Source: Gammaproteobacteria bacterium (lineage in GTDB: Bacteria > Pseudomonadota > Gammaproteobacteria > Thiotrichales > Thiotrichaceae). From it: 49,820 nucleotides of DNA. Shown here piece by piece: positions 10,572 through 21,374 of the stretch. Within the stretch, counting starts at the first letter, position 1; each line of letters opens with the position of its first letter. The notes beneath the pieces were generated by a model. That model ran no database searches, was not told the DNA's origin, and saw nothing but the letters and a program-made list of their open reading frames with translations. The DNA lies in assembly GCA_018822845.1 (NCBI GenBank), contig JAHJJD010000086.1, forward strand, positions 1-49,820. The letters are read 5' to 3'. Both the position numbers and the translations under genes were made by a program.

Positions 10572-11585
10572 ATGCACATGCTTGCAGTCCTGCTATCCGG
10601 CTTTTCCGTCTTCAGCGCCCTGATCATGACGCTGACGCATTTCCGCTGTGATAACTACAAGGGGCAGTTACTGGCGCAAGGCATGGGCGTCATCCTGCTG
10701 CTGACACTGGTCGGCTTGCAACTTACCCATTTTTTCTGGTTGCAGGGCACGGCGGACTTCGTGCACACAGCGTATTATCAGGTATTGCTGTTTGCCGTGG
10801 CCCCGGCATTTTACCTGTTCAGCAAGCCGTTGTTACAGGCAGACAGTATTCTCCATCCCTATCAGCTGCTGCATTTGTTACCGGTGCTGGCAGCACCTTT
10901 ACTGCCATTCAGTCTGGCCTTGCCGCTGGCATTTGCCGTAGGCGCAGGTTACTTGCTGTGGCTGGCGTACAGCATTCACGCCCTGCGCTCGCAGCGTAGC
11001 CGCTTCCGGCTGGAACTGGCCATCCTCGGCACGGTGTTTGCCATTGCGCTGGCGGTGCTGCTGCTCGGGCTGGGCTTACCCCTGATTCCGGAAAAGCTGT
11101 TTTTCACATTGTATGCCAGCGCCATCGGCATTGCCTTCCTGCTGGTCAGTATTGTGCTCAGCCTCGCCCCGCAACTGTCTACCGAAGTGGCGGAAGCCGC
11201 GCGCGAAACCTACGCCGTTTCCACCCTCGGCAATGTCGATTGCGCACACATGCTGGTGCGGCTGGGCAACCTGATGGATCAGGAACAGGTGTTTCAGAAC
11301 CCTGACATGGACTTGCCCACGCTGGCGGAACGCATGCAGCTAACGCCTCACCAGTTGTCGGAACTGATCAATACCCGTCTCGGCAAAGGCTTTTCACGCT
11401 ATATCCGCGAGTACCGGGTGGAAGCAGCGGAAGACTTGCTGCTGGACAAGCCATCCATGCCCGTGCTGACGGTGGGGATGGAAGTCGGCTTTACCTCGCA
11501 GTCGAATTTCTACCAAGCCTTCCGCGAAATGACCGGGATGACGCCGGGGCAATACCGGAAAGTGCATCTCCAGGTAGCAGCGTAA
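10572..11585 (+). CDS. Membrane-anchored AraC-family transcriptional regulator
   Basis: The 337-residue protein has about seven hydrophobic segments in residues 1-205 and a C-terminal AraC-type double helix-turn-helix (about 235-333). The latter includes LSELINTRLGKGFSRYIREYRV and the family signature region VGFTSQSNFYQAFREMTGMTPGQYR. Such fusions are thought to sense a membrane or periplasmic signal and act directly on DNA, but the signal here is unknown. It starts 14 bases after the small lipoprotein gene and follows the hvfABC operon, so it is a candidate regulator of that system. The next gene is on the opposite strand, its stop 3 bases past this one. Confidence 0.85.
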   Translation: MHMLAVLLSGFSVFSALIMTLTHFRCDNYKGQLLAQGMGVILLLTLVGLQLTHFFWLQGTADFVHTAYYQVLLFAVAPAFYLFSKPLLQADSILHPYQLLHLLPVLAAPLLPFSLALPLAFAVGAGYLLWLAYSIHALRSQRSRFRLELAILGTVFAIALAVLLLGLGLPLIPEKLFFTLYASAIGIAFLLVSIVLSLAPQLSTEVAEAARETYAVSTLGNVDCAHMLVRLGNLMDQEQVFQNPDMDLPTLAERMQLTPHQLSELINTRLGKGFSRYIREYRVEAAEDLLLDKPSMPVLTVGMEVGFTSQSNFYQAFREMTGMTPGQYRKVHLQVAA

Positions 11586-11588
11586 CGT

Positions 11589-11879
11589 TCAGGCCTGCCT
11601 GTCCGCCAGCATCACCAGATCGCGCACGGTTTCCACCCGCTGCAAGCGTTCGTCGCTGATGGCGATGTTGAAGGCTTCCTCCATCGCCATGGCAACTTCG
11701 ACCAGACCATCGAAACTGAAACCGAGATCATCCCGCAAATGGCTTTCGGGCAGCACATCCAGCGCCACCAGACTCCATTCGACACAGATGATGTCGCGGA
11801 TTTGCAAAAACAGATAGTGCAAACGCTGATCATGGATGTGCTGCCTCGCATACAGCACGGAAGAAACTGCATCCTGCAT
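11589..11879 (-). CDS. Acyl-carrier-protein-like protein lacking the canonical attachment serine
   Basis: The 96-residue product has the four-helix carrier-protein pattern: an N-terminal helix, then LRDDLGF, then VEVAMAMEEAFNIAISDE and a closing helix around VRDLVML. The usual D-S-L site would fall in GFSFDGLVEV. Aligned without gaps, the serine position is Phe and a Ser is one residue early, so phosphopantetheine attachment is doubtful unless the loop has shifted. It is a single gene, convergent with the AraC-type regulator (stop codons 3 bases apart) and divergent from the SDR operon. No ketosynthase or acyl-ligase gene lies nearby to suggest a pathway. Confidence 0.75.
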   Translation of the reverse strand: MQDAVSSVLYARQHIHDQRLHYLFLQIRDIICVEWSLVALDVLPESHLRDDLGFSFDGLVEVAMAMEEAFNIAISDERLQRVETVRDLVMLADRQA

Positions 11880-12094
11880 AGTTGATACTCATCTTTTTGT
11901 GGTGACACTCACCCGGCCTGCTGGGAATCAAGCCGGAATCATCACCAAAATAGACCCATATTGATGCTATTTTGTTCAGTCTTTATTTGCAGAATGATCA
12001 TTTCATACACGATTTGTTTCCACTTCTATAAAACCGGAAGCCAACACCTTGCACAACGCTTACGCTTGTTACCAAAAGCAACGAGGAACACAGC

Positions 12095-12925
12095 ATGAAA
12101 ATATTGCTAACAGGCGCAAGCGGTTTCATCGGCAGGCATATCCTGCGGGCGCTGGAACAGGCCGGGCATGAAGTTGTGCCGGTTTCCCGCCGTCACGGTG
12201 TCGATTTCAAGCACATGCTCACACCAGAAGACTGGCTGCCCCATTTGAAAGAGGTGGAAGCCGTCATCAACAGCGTAGGCGTCATTGCCGAAACGCGCGG
12301 GCAAACCTTTGACACATTACACCATCGCGCCCCCGCCGCCCTGTTCCGCGCCTGCGTGATGGCGGGCGTACCACGGGTGGTGCAGATTTCTGCCCTTGGT
12401 GCTGACGATCAGGCTATTACCCCTTACCAGTTGAGCAAGAAGGCGGCGGATGATGTGCTACGCAGTCTGCCGCTGGAATGGTTCGTACTGCGCCCGTCGC
12501 TGGTGTATGGGGAAGGCGGCAAAAGCTCGGCCATGTTCCGCTTCATGGCTAGCCTGCCCATCATTCCACTGGTGGGCGATGGCAGGCAACGCATCCAGCC
12601 AGTGCATGTCAGCGATGTGGTGGCAACGGTACTGCAATGCCTGCCAGCGGCTTCCGCCCGCCGCACACTGGATGTGGTGGGCGCTTACCCGCTAACGTTT
12701 GTCGACTGGCTACAATCCATGCGGCTGGAAGCTGGCAGGAAAGCTGCTGTAACCTTGCCCATTCCGTTTAGCCTGATCATGGCAACAGCGCATGTGGGCA
12801 GGTTTGTCGTACCGATGCTGCACCCCGATAACCTGCGCATGTTGCAACATGGCAATACCGCTGACGTACAATCACTGGCCAATTTCCTCGGGCGTATGCC
12901 GCTGAGTGTGGAGGAAGCGCCATGA
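12095..12925 (+). CDS. SDR-family NAD(P)-dependent epimerase/oxidoreductase
   Basis: The 276-residue protein has an N-terminal Rossmann fold with GASGFIG (G7, G10, G13) and an extended-SDR YxxxK pair at Y111 and K115 (PYQLSK). The later segment RPSLVYGEGG and the C-terminal half resemble the NDUFA9-like / NmrA-like atypical SDRs, which often bind nucleotides without a clear sugar substrate. The substrate cannot be told from sequence. It starts an operon with DUF2269 and DUF4166 genes; the latter are often found beside or fused to this kind of SDR. The DUF2269 start codon overlaps its stop. Confidence 0.88.
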   Translation: MKILLTGASGFIGRHILRALEQAGHEVVPVSRRHGVDFKHMLTPEDWLPHLKEVEAVINSVGVIAETRGQTFDTLHHRAPAALFRACVMAGVPRVVQISALGADDQAITPYQLSKKAADDVLRSLPLEWFVLRPSLVYGEGGKSSAMFRFMASLPIIPLVGDGRQRIQPVHVSDVVATVLQCLPAASARRTLDVVGAYPLTFVDWLQSMRLEAGRKAAVTLPIPFSLIMATAHVGRFVVPMLHPDNLRMLQHGNTADVQSLANFLGRMPLSVEEAP

Positions 12926-13395
12926 CCTACCTGATCCTGAAATACCTGCATATCCTGAGTATGGTGCTGCTGTTTGGCACTGGCCTGGGCAGCGCGTTCC
13001 ACAAGTGGATGGCAGACCGTAGCGGTAACGTGGCACATATCGCCGCCACCAACCGCCATGTGGTACAGGCGGACTGGCTGTTCACCACACCAACGGTGCT
13101 TTTCCAACCCATCAGCGGCTTGTGGATGGTGTATTTGCTGGGCTTGCCGCTGACAACGCCATGGATTGCCATCAGCCTGGGCTTGTTTGTGTTCGCAGGC
13201 TTGTGCTGGCTGCCGGTGGTGTGGCTACAAATCCGGATGCGCCAGCTTGCAGATGCTTCCGTCATTTCCCAAACAGCCTTGCCTGCCCAATACTGGCGCT
13301 ATGCACGCCTCTGGTTCTGGCTGGGTGTACCGGCATTTATCGCGATGGTGCTGGTGGTTTTCCTGATGGTATTCAAATCGAGTTTCGGAGACTGA
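12922..13395 (+). CDS. DUF2269 integral membrane protein
   Basis: The 157-residue protein has four predicted membrane segments and the motifs YLHILSMVLLFGTGLGSAF near the N-terminus and HVVQADWLFTTPTVLFQPISG, both typical of DUF2269. No biochemical function is established for the family. The histidines in the first two helices could be ligands, but this is speculation. Its ATG overlaps the SDR stop (ATGA) and its own stop is one base before the DUF4166 start, so all three genes are almost certainly translated from one message. Confidence 0.85.
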   Translation: MTYLILKYLHILSMVLLFGTGLGSAFHKWMADRSGNVAHIAATNRHVVQADWLFTTPTVLFQPISGLWMVYLLGLPLTTPWIAISLGLFVFAGLCWLPVVWLQIRMRQLADASVISQTALPAQYWRYARLWFWLGVPAFIAMVLVVFLMVFKSSFGD

Positions 13396-13396
13396 G

Positions 13397-13993
13397 ATGG
13401 GCACAAACACACGCAAACCCTTGGTGCAGCAAGCCCTTGGCGCACAGTGGGAGCAATTGCCCCCCATCTTGCAGGCGCATTACCAGCATGACCCCAACAC
13501 TGAGGTTGGCGAACTGGATATTGAATACCCGGGTTTCATGCAGCCCTACCTCAGTTTCATGCGCTTGCTGGGGGCGCTGGTCAACCGGCGCGGCAAAGCC
13601 ATTCCGATCACGGTGGAAACCTGGATGGAGGGTAGTATCCAACGCTGGAAACGCACCCTGCACTTTCCCGATGGTCAGGAAATCCTGTTCAACAGCATCT
13701 GTGTGTACGCGGGCGGCAATGAATTGATTGAGTACGTCAATGCCTTCCTGGGGATGCGCATGGCGGTCACGGTGGAAGATGGCAGATTGAACTACGCTGG
13801 CAGGCATTACGTGTTGAAGCTGGGCAGTGTGCTGCTGCCTATCCCCGAATGGCTGGTACTGGGGCATACCACCGTTGTGGAAACGGCGGTGGATGACGCC
13901 AACTTTGCGATGGATTTCCGCCTGACGCACCCGTGGTTTGGGCAGGTGTTCCGCTATGCCGGGAAGTTTCAAACTATCTCTATGGAACGTTAA
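13397..13993 (+). CDS. DUF4166 domain protein
   Basis: The 198-residue soluble protein spans the DUF4166 domain, with GELDIEYPGFMQPYLSF near the N-terminus and MDFRLTHPWFGQVFRYAGKF at the C-terminus. The function of this family is unknown; it recurs next to or fused with SDR oxidoreductases, as here. No signal peptide or membrane segment is seen. It is the last gene of the SDR-DUF2269-DUF4166 operon. Confidence 0.85.
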   Translation: MGTNTRKPLVQQALGAQWEQLPPILQAHYQHDPNTEVGELDIEYPGFMQPYLSFMRLLGALVNRRGKAIPITVETWMEGSIQRWKRTLHFPDGQEILFNSICVYAGGNELIEYVNAFLGMRMAVTVEDGRLNYAGRHYVLKLGSVLLPIPEWLVLGHTTVVETAVDDANFAMDFRLTHPWFGQVFRYAGKFQTISMER

Positions 13994-14064
13994 TAGACCG
14001 TTCCGCCCTATCCGTGTAGCATACCGCCGCAACAACATAAACCAATTCCAATCAGGAGTTTCGC

Positions 14065-15009
14065 ATGGCGGGTGCAAGCCTTTTAGCCTTACTCGACGAC
14101 ATCACCACAGTACTCGATGACGTTTCCCTCATGACCAAGGTGGCGGCGAAAAAAACCGCTGGCGTATTGGGCGATGACCTCGCGCTGAATGCCGAACAAG
14201 TGGCAGGCGTACAGGCAGAACGCGAATTACCAGTAGTTTGGGCAGTCGCCAAAGGCTCATTCATCAACAAGCTGATCCTGGTACCCGCCGCCCTGCTGAT
14301 CAGCGCGGTTGCACCATGGCTGATTACCCCCTTGCTGATGATCGGTGGTGCCTACCTGTGCTTTGAAGGGTTTGAGAAAATCGCCCACAAGCTCATGCAC
14401 TCCGATGCTGAAGAACACGCTGAAGACACCTCCCTGCTCGAAGCCGCCCACAACCCCGACATCGACATGGTGACGTTTGAACAGGACAAAATCAAAGGTG
14501 CCATCCGCACCGACTTTGTGCTCTCCGCTGAAATCATCGTCATTGCCTTGGGTGTTGTGGAAAAAATGCCATTCCTGTCGCAAGTCCTCACCCTGTCGCT
14601 GATTGCCATCATCATGACCATTGGCGTCTACGGCCTGGTAGCAGGCATCGTAAAGCTGGATGACGTCGGTTTCCACCTGACCAGGGATGGGGCAGGCGGG
14701 TTCCGCCGCGCCCTGGGCAACGGCATTCTAGCGTTTGCGCCATGGCTGATGAAAGCCCTGTCAGTGGTGGGCACTGCCGCCATGTTCCTGGTCGGCGGCG
14801 GCATCCTGCTGCACGGCATTCCACATTCGCACGATTTCCTGCATGGCGCTGAAGTATTCGTGCATCAGGTTGGCGGGATTGGCGGGGTGTTGGCGCTGAT
14901 TACCCCCACACTGCTGAGCGGCGTATTCGGCGTGCTGGCTGGCGCGCTTGTGCTGGCAGTAGTTGCACCGGTTTCCGGCATCATTGGCAAATTCCGTCAG
15001 GCTAGCTGA
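14065..15009 (+). CDS. DUF808 (YedI-like) inner-membrane protein
   Basis: The 314-residue protein matches the DUF808/YedI family. The N-terminus [19 protein letters not shown] and the segment [19 protein letters not shown] are characteristic, and about six to seven membrane helices follow. The family has no confirmed function. A CAGGAG ribosome binding site precedes the ATG. The stop codon overlaps the end of the convergent tgpA gene by 8 bases, so the two messages share antisense 3' ends. Confidence 0.9.
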   Translation: MAGASLLALLDDITTVLDDVSLMTKVAAKKTAGVLGDDLALNAEQVAGVQAERELPVVWAVAKGSFINKLILVPAALLISAVAPWLITPLLMIGGAYLCFEGFEKIAHKLMHSDAEEHAEDTSLLEAAHNPDIDMVTFEQDKIKGAIRTDFVLSAEIIVIALGVVEKMPFLSQVLTLSLIAIIMTIGVYGLVAGIVKLDDVGFHLTRDGAGGFRRALGNGILAFAPWLMKALSVVGTAAMFLVGGGILLHGIPHSHDFLHGAEVFVHQVGGIGGVLALITPTLLSGVFGVLAGALVLAVVAPVSGIIGKFRQAS

Positions 15010-17026
15010 ATTTGCCCAACAACGACTTGAGCTGCTGGATGGCTGCATGGCCAGCACCATCCGGCGCGTAGCAAATCCCTTCGTAAAGCCGGGTAAACTC
15101 ACGGATTTCACTAGCCAATGCAGGCAAGGCTTGCTCAGCCTGCAAGGCAAACACGCCCGGAGCTTGCCCCGGCTCACGCACGACCCCGCGTTTCGCCAAA
15201 GCCGCACAGAAACGCCGGTAAAACTGGTGTTCCAGCGCCTCACGTTCATGCCGTTGCGCCACACCCAACATCAGTAACCAGCCCAGCACGATGACGGCGA
15301 AAACGCCACCCGCCAGCCCCGCAACACGCGCCACCGTCAACTCACCCAGCAGGGACTTGAGGAAATCAGCCTGCGCATCACTGTCATACCCCAGCACCCA
15401 GCGCTGCCAGCCGTACTGCACCGCATCCAGCCGCTGCCGCAAACCATTCAGCCACGCTATCTTGTGGCTGGAAAACACCGAATCTTGCAGAAAACTGCCT
15501 TCGGCGCGCACTGCCGCCTCCAGCCCCTGTTCAGTACGCTCAGGGGCAATCATGGCGGTCGGGTCGACACGCTTCCAGCCTGTATCGGGCAACCAGACTT
15601 CCGCCCATGCGTGTGCGTCATATTGGTGAATGGCGAGATACTGGCTTTGCCCGTTCCATTCCCCACCCTGATAGCCTGCCACTACCCGTGCCGGAATGCC
15701 TGCCGCACGCATCAGGAAAACAAAGCTGCCCGCATAATGTGCACAAAATCCGCGCTGGCTTTCAAACAGGAATTGGTCAATCGTATCGCTGTCACCCAAG
15801 GTTGGCGGACGCAGGGTGTAATAAAACTGCTGATCACTGAAACGTTTCAGCACCTTGTCGATATATTCCTGCTCGCTACCCGCCTCATCACGCAAGTGCC
15901 GGGCAAGCTCGCGGCTGCGCACATCACCATTTTCCGGCAACTGCAAAGCCAGTTGCCGCAGGAATGGGTCAAGCTGCCTATCACGCACAGCCTGCGGATA
16001 GCTGATTGCCTTCAACAGCAACGGAGCCTGCAATTCCTCCCTGGCCATCACCCGGTAATCCGCCGCTTGCAACACGTCGCCATCCACCTGCAGCGCCGTA
16101 GTCAGGGTAAACAGCCACGGCTGGCCGGTTTTTTCATAGACTGCTTCGTATTCCACAGGTTCGCCTTGCACCTGTATGTTTCCCGGCTGGAAAGCGTAAT
16201 CCCGAGCCACTGCCTGCTTGAGCTGCCACAAGTCGTATTGCTCATCGAACTGCCGCCATTCGCGCCCGTCGAAATGGTTCAACACCAGCCCGCGCCAGTA
16301 CAACTGATCCTGCGCCGGGCGCTCACCCTTGAATGTCACCCGGAAAGCCAGTTCATCCAACTGGCTGAGTTTGGCAATGTCTCCGGGCCTCATGTGATCG
16401 GAAATGCCTGTTTTCGCCTGGTTCGTCATCAGCGGCAATGTCCACAACGGCTGCAAGCGCGGGGCAACGATGAAAATCACCACCATCAGCGGCAGGCATT
16501 GCAACAGCATGAAACCCGCCAGTTTCAGGTTGAAACGCACATTCTGCGCCGCTGTGAATTCCGCTACGGTCTGTTGCACCCCGATCAGCGCACCGGTCAG
16601 CACCACCAACGAAAACACGCCGTACAAACCCGCCAGCATCGATTGGGTATACAGGAAATGCAACGCGACCAGAAAATAGCCGATGAACACCACCACCAAT
16701 GCATCGCGCCGCTGGATCACTTCCAGCGATTTGAAAGCGAACCCCAGCAGCAACAAGGCAGACATGGCTTCCAGTGACGGGAATTTCAAGCCTCTCAGGA
16801 ACAGCCCGCCAACCCCCAGTGCCAGCAACCCCAGCTTGAGCAGGCTCCCCGGCTGGGTTGCGCCGCCGGACAACACCCACAACCGCCAGCCCGCCGAGAA
16901 CAGCACCACCGGAATCAGCCAGAATGGCAAATCGAAAGCGAATGGCAGCATCACCACCAATTGTGCCACCAGCAACCAGATCATGCCGCTGTAGGTGATG
17001 AAGTTGTCTCCTACCGCCCTATTCAT
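15002..17026 (-). CDS. tgpA: TgpA-family membrane transglutaminase-like protein
   Basis: The 674-residue protein has several N-terminal membrane helices (DUF3488 region, about residues 10-195), a periplasmic transglutaminase-like domain and a C-terminal helix near 555-580 with a short cytoplasmic DUF4129-like tail. The Cys-His-Asp triad is visible in [28 protein letters not shown] and GWKRVDPTA. In Pseudomonas aeruginosa, TgpA is an inner-membrane protein with an active periplasmic transglutaminase domain and is important for viability. The gene overlaps the DUF58 gene by 8 bases and completes the moxR-DUF58-tgpA operon. Confidence 0.92.
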   Translation of the reverse strand: MNRAVGDNFITYSGMIWLLVAQLVVMLPFAFDLPFWLIPVVLFSAGWRLWVLSGGATQPGSLLKLGLLALGVGGLFLRGLKFPSLEAMSALLLLGFAFKSLEVIQRRDALVVVFIGYFLVALHFLYTQSMLAGLYGVFSLVVLTGALIGVQQTVAEFTAAQNVRFNLKLAGFMLLQCLPLMVVIFIVAPRLQPLWTLPLMTNQAKTGISDHMRPGDIAKLSQLDELAFRVTFKGERPAQDQLYWRGLVLNHFDGREWRQFDEQYDLWQLKQAVARDYAFQPGNIQVQGEPVEYEAVYEKTGQPWLFTLTTALQVDGDVLQAADYRVMAREELQAPLLLKAISYPQAVRDRQLDPFLRQLALQLPENGDVRSRELARHLRDEAGSEQEYIDKVLKRFSDQQFYYTLRPPTLGDSDTIDQFLFESQRGFCAHYAGSFVFLMRAAGIPARVVAGYQGGEWNGQSQYLAIHQYDAHAWAEVWLPDTGWKRVDPTAMIAPERTEQGLEAAVRAEGSFLQDSVFSSHKIAWLNGLRQRLDAVQYGWQRWVLGYDSDAQADFLKSLLGELTVARVAGLAGGVFAVIVLGWLLMLGVAQRHEREALEHQFYRRFCAALAKRGVVREPGQAPGVFALQAEQALPALASEIREFTRLYEGICYAPDGAGHAAIQQLKSLLGKFS

Positions 17027-17903
17027 CTTTCACCCCGAACAATGCCAGCGCCCGCAGGCATTGCGCCTTGTGCCCCTCCCCCTTACCAGGCGGAATGGTC
17101 TTGCCGGGCAGTTTTAGACCGTATTGCCGTTGCGCCTGATGGTATTCCAGCACCTTGCTGCACAGGTGCGACAGACGCACTTCCACGCCCGGCATCGGCA
17201 GATCATTCCAGTCCAGCCACACATCATGGCTGCTGTAATCAACAAACACCTTGGTGTGTAACTTGCCGGTCTGGGCATATTTGCTCCAGTGGATATGTTT
17301 GGGCGCATCGCCGGGGCGATAAGCGCGGATGCCACCGAAATCACTGGTTCCACCCACGATTTCCACACCACCTGCGGCTGTATCGGTTGAGCCTTTGCCC
17401 TGTTGTGCGAAAATCCTTTCCACCGGTTTGGGGTAGACAATCCCTTGCACATCCAGCGTCACATACGCCCATGCCAGCGCCAACCCGGTCGGAAAGCGCG
17501 TAGAGATATGAATGCGTGGCGGCTGGAACCTGCCTCGCTGCGTGGTTGCGTGCGAAAGCTTTATTCGCGCGGCAGGCGTTGCCGCCAGATTCACCTGCAC
17601 CAGATCTTCGCCCGGCCAAGCCAGTTGCAAGGCAAATTTGCGCTGGTTTGCCGGGCAGGAAAGAGCAATTTCCACCACCGCCTTTTCCCCGGCAAAACAC
17701 GGCTCCACGCCGATAGCGGTCACGCTCAGGCTCGACAGGTTGCGCTGAGTGTAGAAAATATTGATTAGCAGTAAAGCGATCAGCCAGAAACATACCGCAT
17801 ACACCAGTGAATTCTGGAAATTGATGCCCAGCAGGAACAGCAGCAGGATCAGAATCACCAATCCCAAGCCTGTTTTGCTGGGAATAATGAAAATCTTATC
17901 CAT
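17019..17903 (-). CDS. DUF58 domain membrane protein
   Basis: The 294-residue protein begins with two closely spaced hydrophobic segments (about 10-50), followed by a beta-rich region and the DUF58 signature around GGIRAYRPGDAPKHIHWSKYA and the following KVFVDY. DUF58 proteins are partners of MoxR ATPases and resemble von Willebrand A-type folds, but their precise action is not known. The start overlaps the moxR stop by 8 bases and the end overlaps tgpA, so the three proteins probably form one functional module at the inner membrane. Confidence 0.92.
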   Translation of the reverse strand: MDKIFIIPSKTGLGLVILILLLFLLGINFQNSLVYAVCFWLIALLLINIFYTQRNLSSLSVTAIGVEPCFAGEKAVVEIALSCPANQRKFALQLAWPGEDLVQVNLAATPAARIKLSHATTQRGRFQPPRIHISTRFPTGLALAWAYVTLDVQGIVYPKPVERIFAQQGKGSTDTAAGGVEIVGGTSDFGGIRAYRPGDAPKHIHWSKYAQTGKLHTKVFVDYSSHDVWLDWNDLPMPGVEVRLSHLCSKVLEYHQAQRQYGLKLPGKTIPPGKGEGHKAQCLRALALFGVKDE

Positions 17904-18825
17904 TACCTATCACGTCCACCATGGCGAGGATATGGCGGGCAAGCTGGTCACCCTGGGTTTCTTCGCGCCCGATGATGCGATGCCCTGCGACCGCAACAAA
18001 GACTGCCTGCACATCCTCTGGCAGCACATGCCCGCGCCCCTGCAACAAGGCCCAGCTTTGCGCACTTTTCACCAATGCTTGCGCGCCGCGTGGCGACAGG
18101 CCGAGCTGGCACAAATCGCTTTGCCGGGTTTTGGCAATCAGGCGCTGGATGTAATCCAGCAGGTTATCGGAAAGTTTCACCTGCGGAATCAGGGTTTGCA
18201 ACGCTTTCAAGCGCCCTGCGTTCAACACCTGATTGAGGGATGCCAGCAGGATGCGGCCACTACGGCCTTTCAACAACTCACGTTCCGCCGCCGGGTCGGG
18301 GTAACCAAGCGAAATGCGCAGCAGGAAGCGGTCAAGCTGCGATTCCGGCAAGGCAAATGTACCTGCCTGGCTTTGTGGGTTTTGGGTCGCGATAACGAAA
18401 AACGGGCTGGGCAGGCGATGACTGACACCATCGACACTGACCTGTTGCTCCTCCATCGCCTCCAGCAGTGCACTTTGGGCTTTGGGCGTGGCCCGGTTGA
18501 GTTCATCCGCCAGAAAAATCTGGCTGAACAACGGGCCACGGTGAAAACGGAACCGGGCAGAATGTGTTTCAAATACCGATGCGCCGATCAGGTCGGCAGG
18601 CAACAGGTCGCTGGTGAACTGGACACGCTTGTATTCCAGACCACAGACTTGCGCCAAAGCGTGCGCCAGTGTGGTTTTGCCCATGCCGGGCAGGTCTTCG
18701 AGCAGCAGATGACCATTGGCCAGCAAGCAGCTTAGCGCCAGACGGACTTGCTGCTCCTTGCCGAGAATGACCTTGTTGAGCTGGTTAAGGGTTGCCTGCA
18801 TGAGTTGGGGGGCAGCCATCGTCAT
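17896..18825 (-). CDS. MoxR-family AAA+ ATPase
   Basis: The 309-residue protein carries Walker A LPGMGKTT (near residue 45), Walker B IFLADELNRA, sensor 1 in FFVIATQNP and the arginine-bearing ESQLDRFLLR segment, all typical of MoxR ATPases. These act as chaperone-like ATPases that help assemble or activate partner proteins, usually encoded with DUF58/VWA proteins as here. Two in-frame ATG codons lie close together at the start; the first is used here. The gene begins 94 bases after darP on the same strand and heads the moxR-DUF58-tgpA unit. Confidence 0.93.
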   Translation of the reverse strand: MTMAAPQLMQATLNQLNKVILGKEQQVRLALSCLLANGHLLLEDLPGMGKTTLAHALAQVCGLEYKRVQFTSDLLPADLIGASVFETHSARFRFHRGPLFSQIFLADELNRATPKAQSALLEAMEEQQVSVDGVSHRLPSPFFVIATQNPQSQAGTFALPESQLDRFLLRISLGYPDPAAERELLKGRSGRILLASLNQVLNAGRLKALQTLIPQVKLSDNLLDYIQRLIAKTRQSDLCQLGLSPRGAQALVKSAQSWALLQGRGHVLPEDVQAVFVAVAGHRIIGREETQGDQLARHILAMVDVIGNG

Positions 18826-18919
18826 GTTGTGTGTTTCCGTTATTTTTATGTATTGGGGTTGGAAACGACTTTACATCATGCGGGCATTGCTTGCCTACAA
18901 GGCCACGATCGCTGGGCGG

Positions 18920-19441
18920 TTAAATACTTTTCAGCTCCCGCAGGTATTTGAACAGTTCCCGGCTACTTTTGGGTGGCTTGCCAGCAGATTGTTCCTTGTG
19001 GGCATTGCGGATCAGGGTACGCAGGCGCTGCACATCCACCCCATTGAATTGCTGCATGAGTTCACCCACGGCATCATCATCGGTCAGCAGGCGCTCGCGC
19101 CAGCGTTCGAGTTGGTGGAATTTACCGGCCTGACTGCGGGTCGCACGATCCCATTCGTCGAATTTGGCCTGGATCGGCTCCAGTTCTTCCTTGCGCATCA
19201 GCTTGCCAATGTACTGTTTTTGGCGGCGGATGGCACCATGAGCCGTCAGGCGTTTAGCCAGCATCACGGCGTCGTAGAGCACTTCCGACAAATCCAGTTG
19301 TTCGAGCTGTTCCTGACGCAGTTCGATCAGGCGTTCGCCCAGTTTCTGCATGGCTTCGGCTTCGCGCTTGACTTCGCTTTTGCTGATGTAATCGTCATCA
19401 TCGTAATCTTCGTCAGTGTTCCACACTGTTGTTTGCCTCAT
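18920..19441 (-). CDS. darP: DarP/YjgA-like ribosome biogenesis factor (DUF615)
   Basis: The 173-residue, highly charged helical protein matches the DUF615 family, with KSEVKREAEAMQKLGERLIEL at the N-terminus and the RRQKQYIGKLMR segment typical of YjgA. E. coli DarP promotes late 50S ribosomal subunit maturation. The acidic N-terminal tract DEDYDDDDY precedes the conserved part. It starts only 27 bases past the atp terminator, so it either has a promoter overlapping the terminator or relies on read-through. The moxR operon follows on the same strand. Confidence 0.9.
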   Translation of the reverse strand: MRQTTVWNTDEDYDDDDYISKSEVKREAEAMQKLGERLIELRQEQLEQLDLSEVLYDAVMLAKRLTAHGAIRRQKQYIGKLMRKEELEPIQAKFDEWDRATRSQAGKFHQLERWRERLLTDDDAVGELMQQFNGVDVQRLRTLIRNAHKEQSAGKPPKSSRELFKYLRELKSI

Positions 19442-19468
19442 TCATACCATTTTCTGCGAGTCTAAAGC

Positions 19469-19494
19469 AAAAAGGCTCCCGAGGGAGCCTTTTT
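19469..19494. terminator. Rho-independent terminator after the atp operon
   Basis: AAAAAGGCTCCC at 19469-19480 pairs with GGGAGCCTTTTT at 19483-19494, giving a long stem with T runs on both strands. It lies 24 bases after the atpC stop and should end the atp transcript on the minus strand. The symmetrical structure could also work on the plus strand. Confidence 0.9.
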
Positions 19495-19517
19495 GTTTTT
19501 GTCGGACTTGCCGAAGC

Positions 19518-19946
19518 TTAGTGACCGCGAGCCTTACCGATCCGGTGCAGCATTTCGATCTGCGCCTTGGCCGCTTCCAGCTCAGCCTGAATGGCCTCGT
19601 AATCAAGGTCTTCAGGGTCTTTGCCTTGCAGCGCGTCGGTAGCTTGCTTCATCGCTTCACGGGCGGATGCCTCGTCGAGGTCTTCCGCACGCATCCCGGT
19701 GTCAGCCAATACTGTCACCACGTGTGGCTGAACTTCCAGTATGCCACCGGAGACGAACAGCGATGCCATCGCGCCTTCATCGGTTTTGTACTGCAATTCG
19801 CCTGCACGCAGCTTGGAAATCAACTGTGAGTGGCGTGGGAGAATACCCAAATCACCCATAATACCCGGTGCAATCACTTCTTCAACCGTGCCAGAGAACA
19901 GGGACTGTTCTGCTGTTACCACGTCCAGATGAAATGTCATCGCCAT
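19518..19946 (-). CDS. atpC: ATP synthase F1 epsilon subunit
   Basis: The 142-residue protein has the N-terminal beta-sandwich (FHLDVVTAEQSLFSGTVEEV, then PGIMGDLGILPRHSQLIS) and a C-terminal helical hairpin. It couples rotation of the central stalk to the catalytic head and can inhibit ATP hydrolysis. An AGGAGG site precedes the start. It is the last gene of the operon, with a strong terminator following. Confidence 0.97.
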   Translation of the reverse strand: MAMTFHLDVVTAEQSLFSGTVEEVIAPGIMGDLGILPRHSQLISKLRAGELQYKTDEGAMASLFVSGGILEVQPHVVTVLADTGMRAEDLDEASAREAMKQATDALQGKDPEDLDYEAIQAELEAAKAQIEMLHRIGKARGH

Positions 19947-19958
19947 GATGCCCTCCTA

Positions 19959-21338
<1,380 letters not shown>

Positions 21339-21374
21339 TCAGTACCTCACTAAAATTTAAAATCCGTAACAGCC

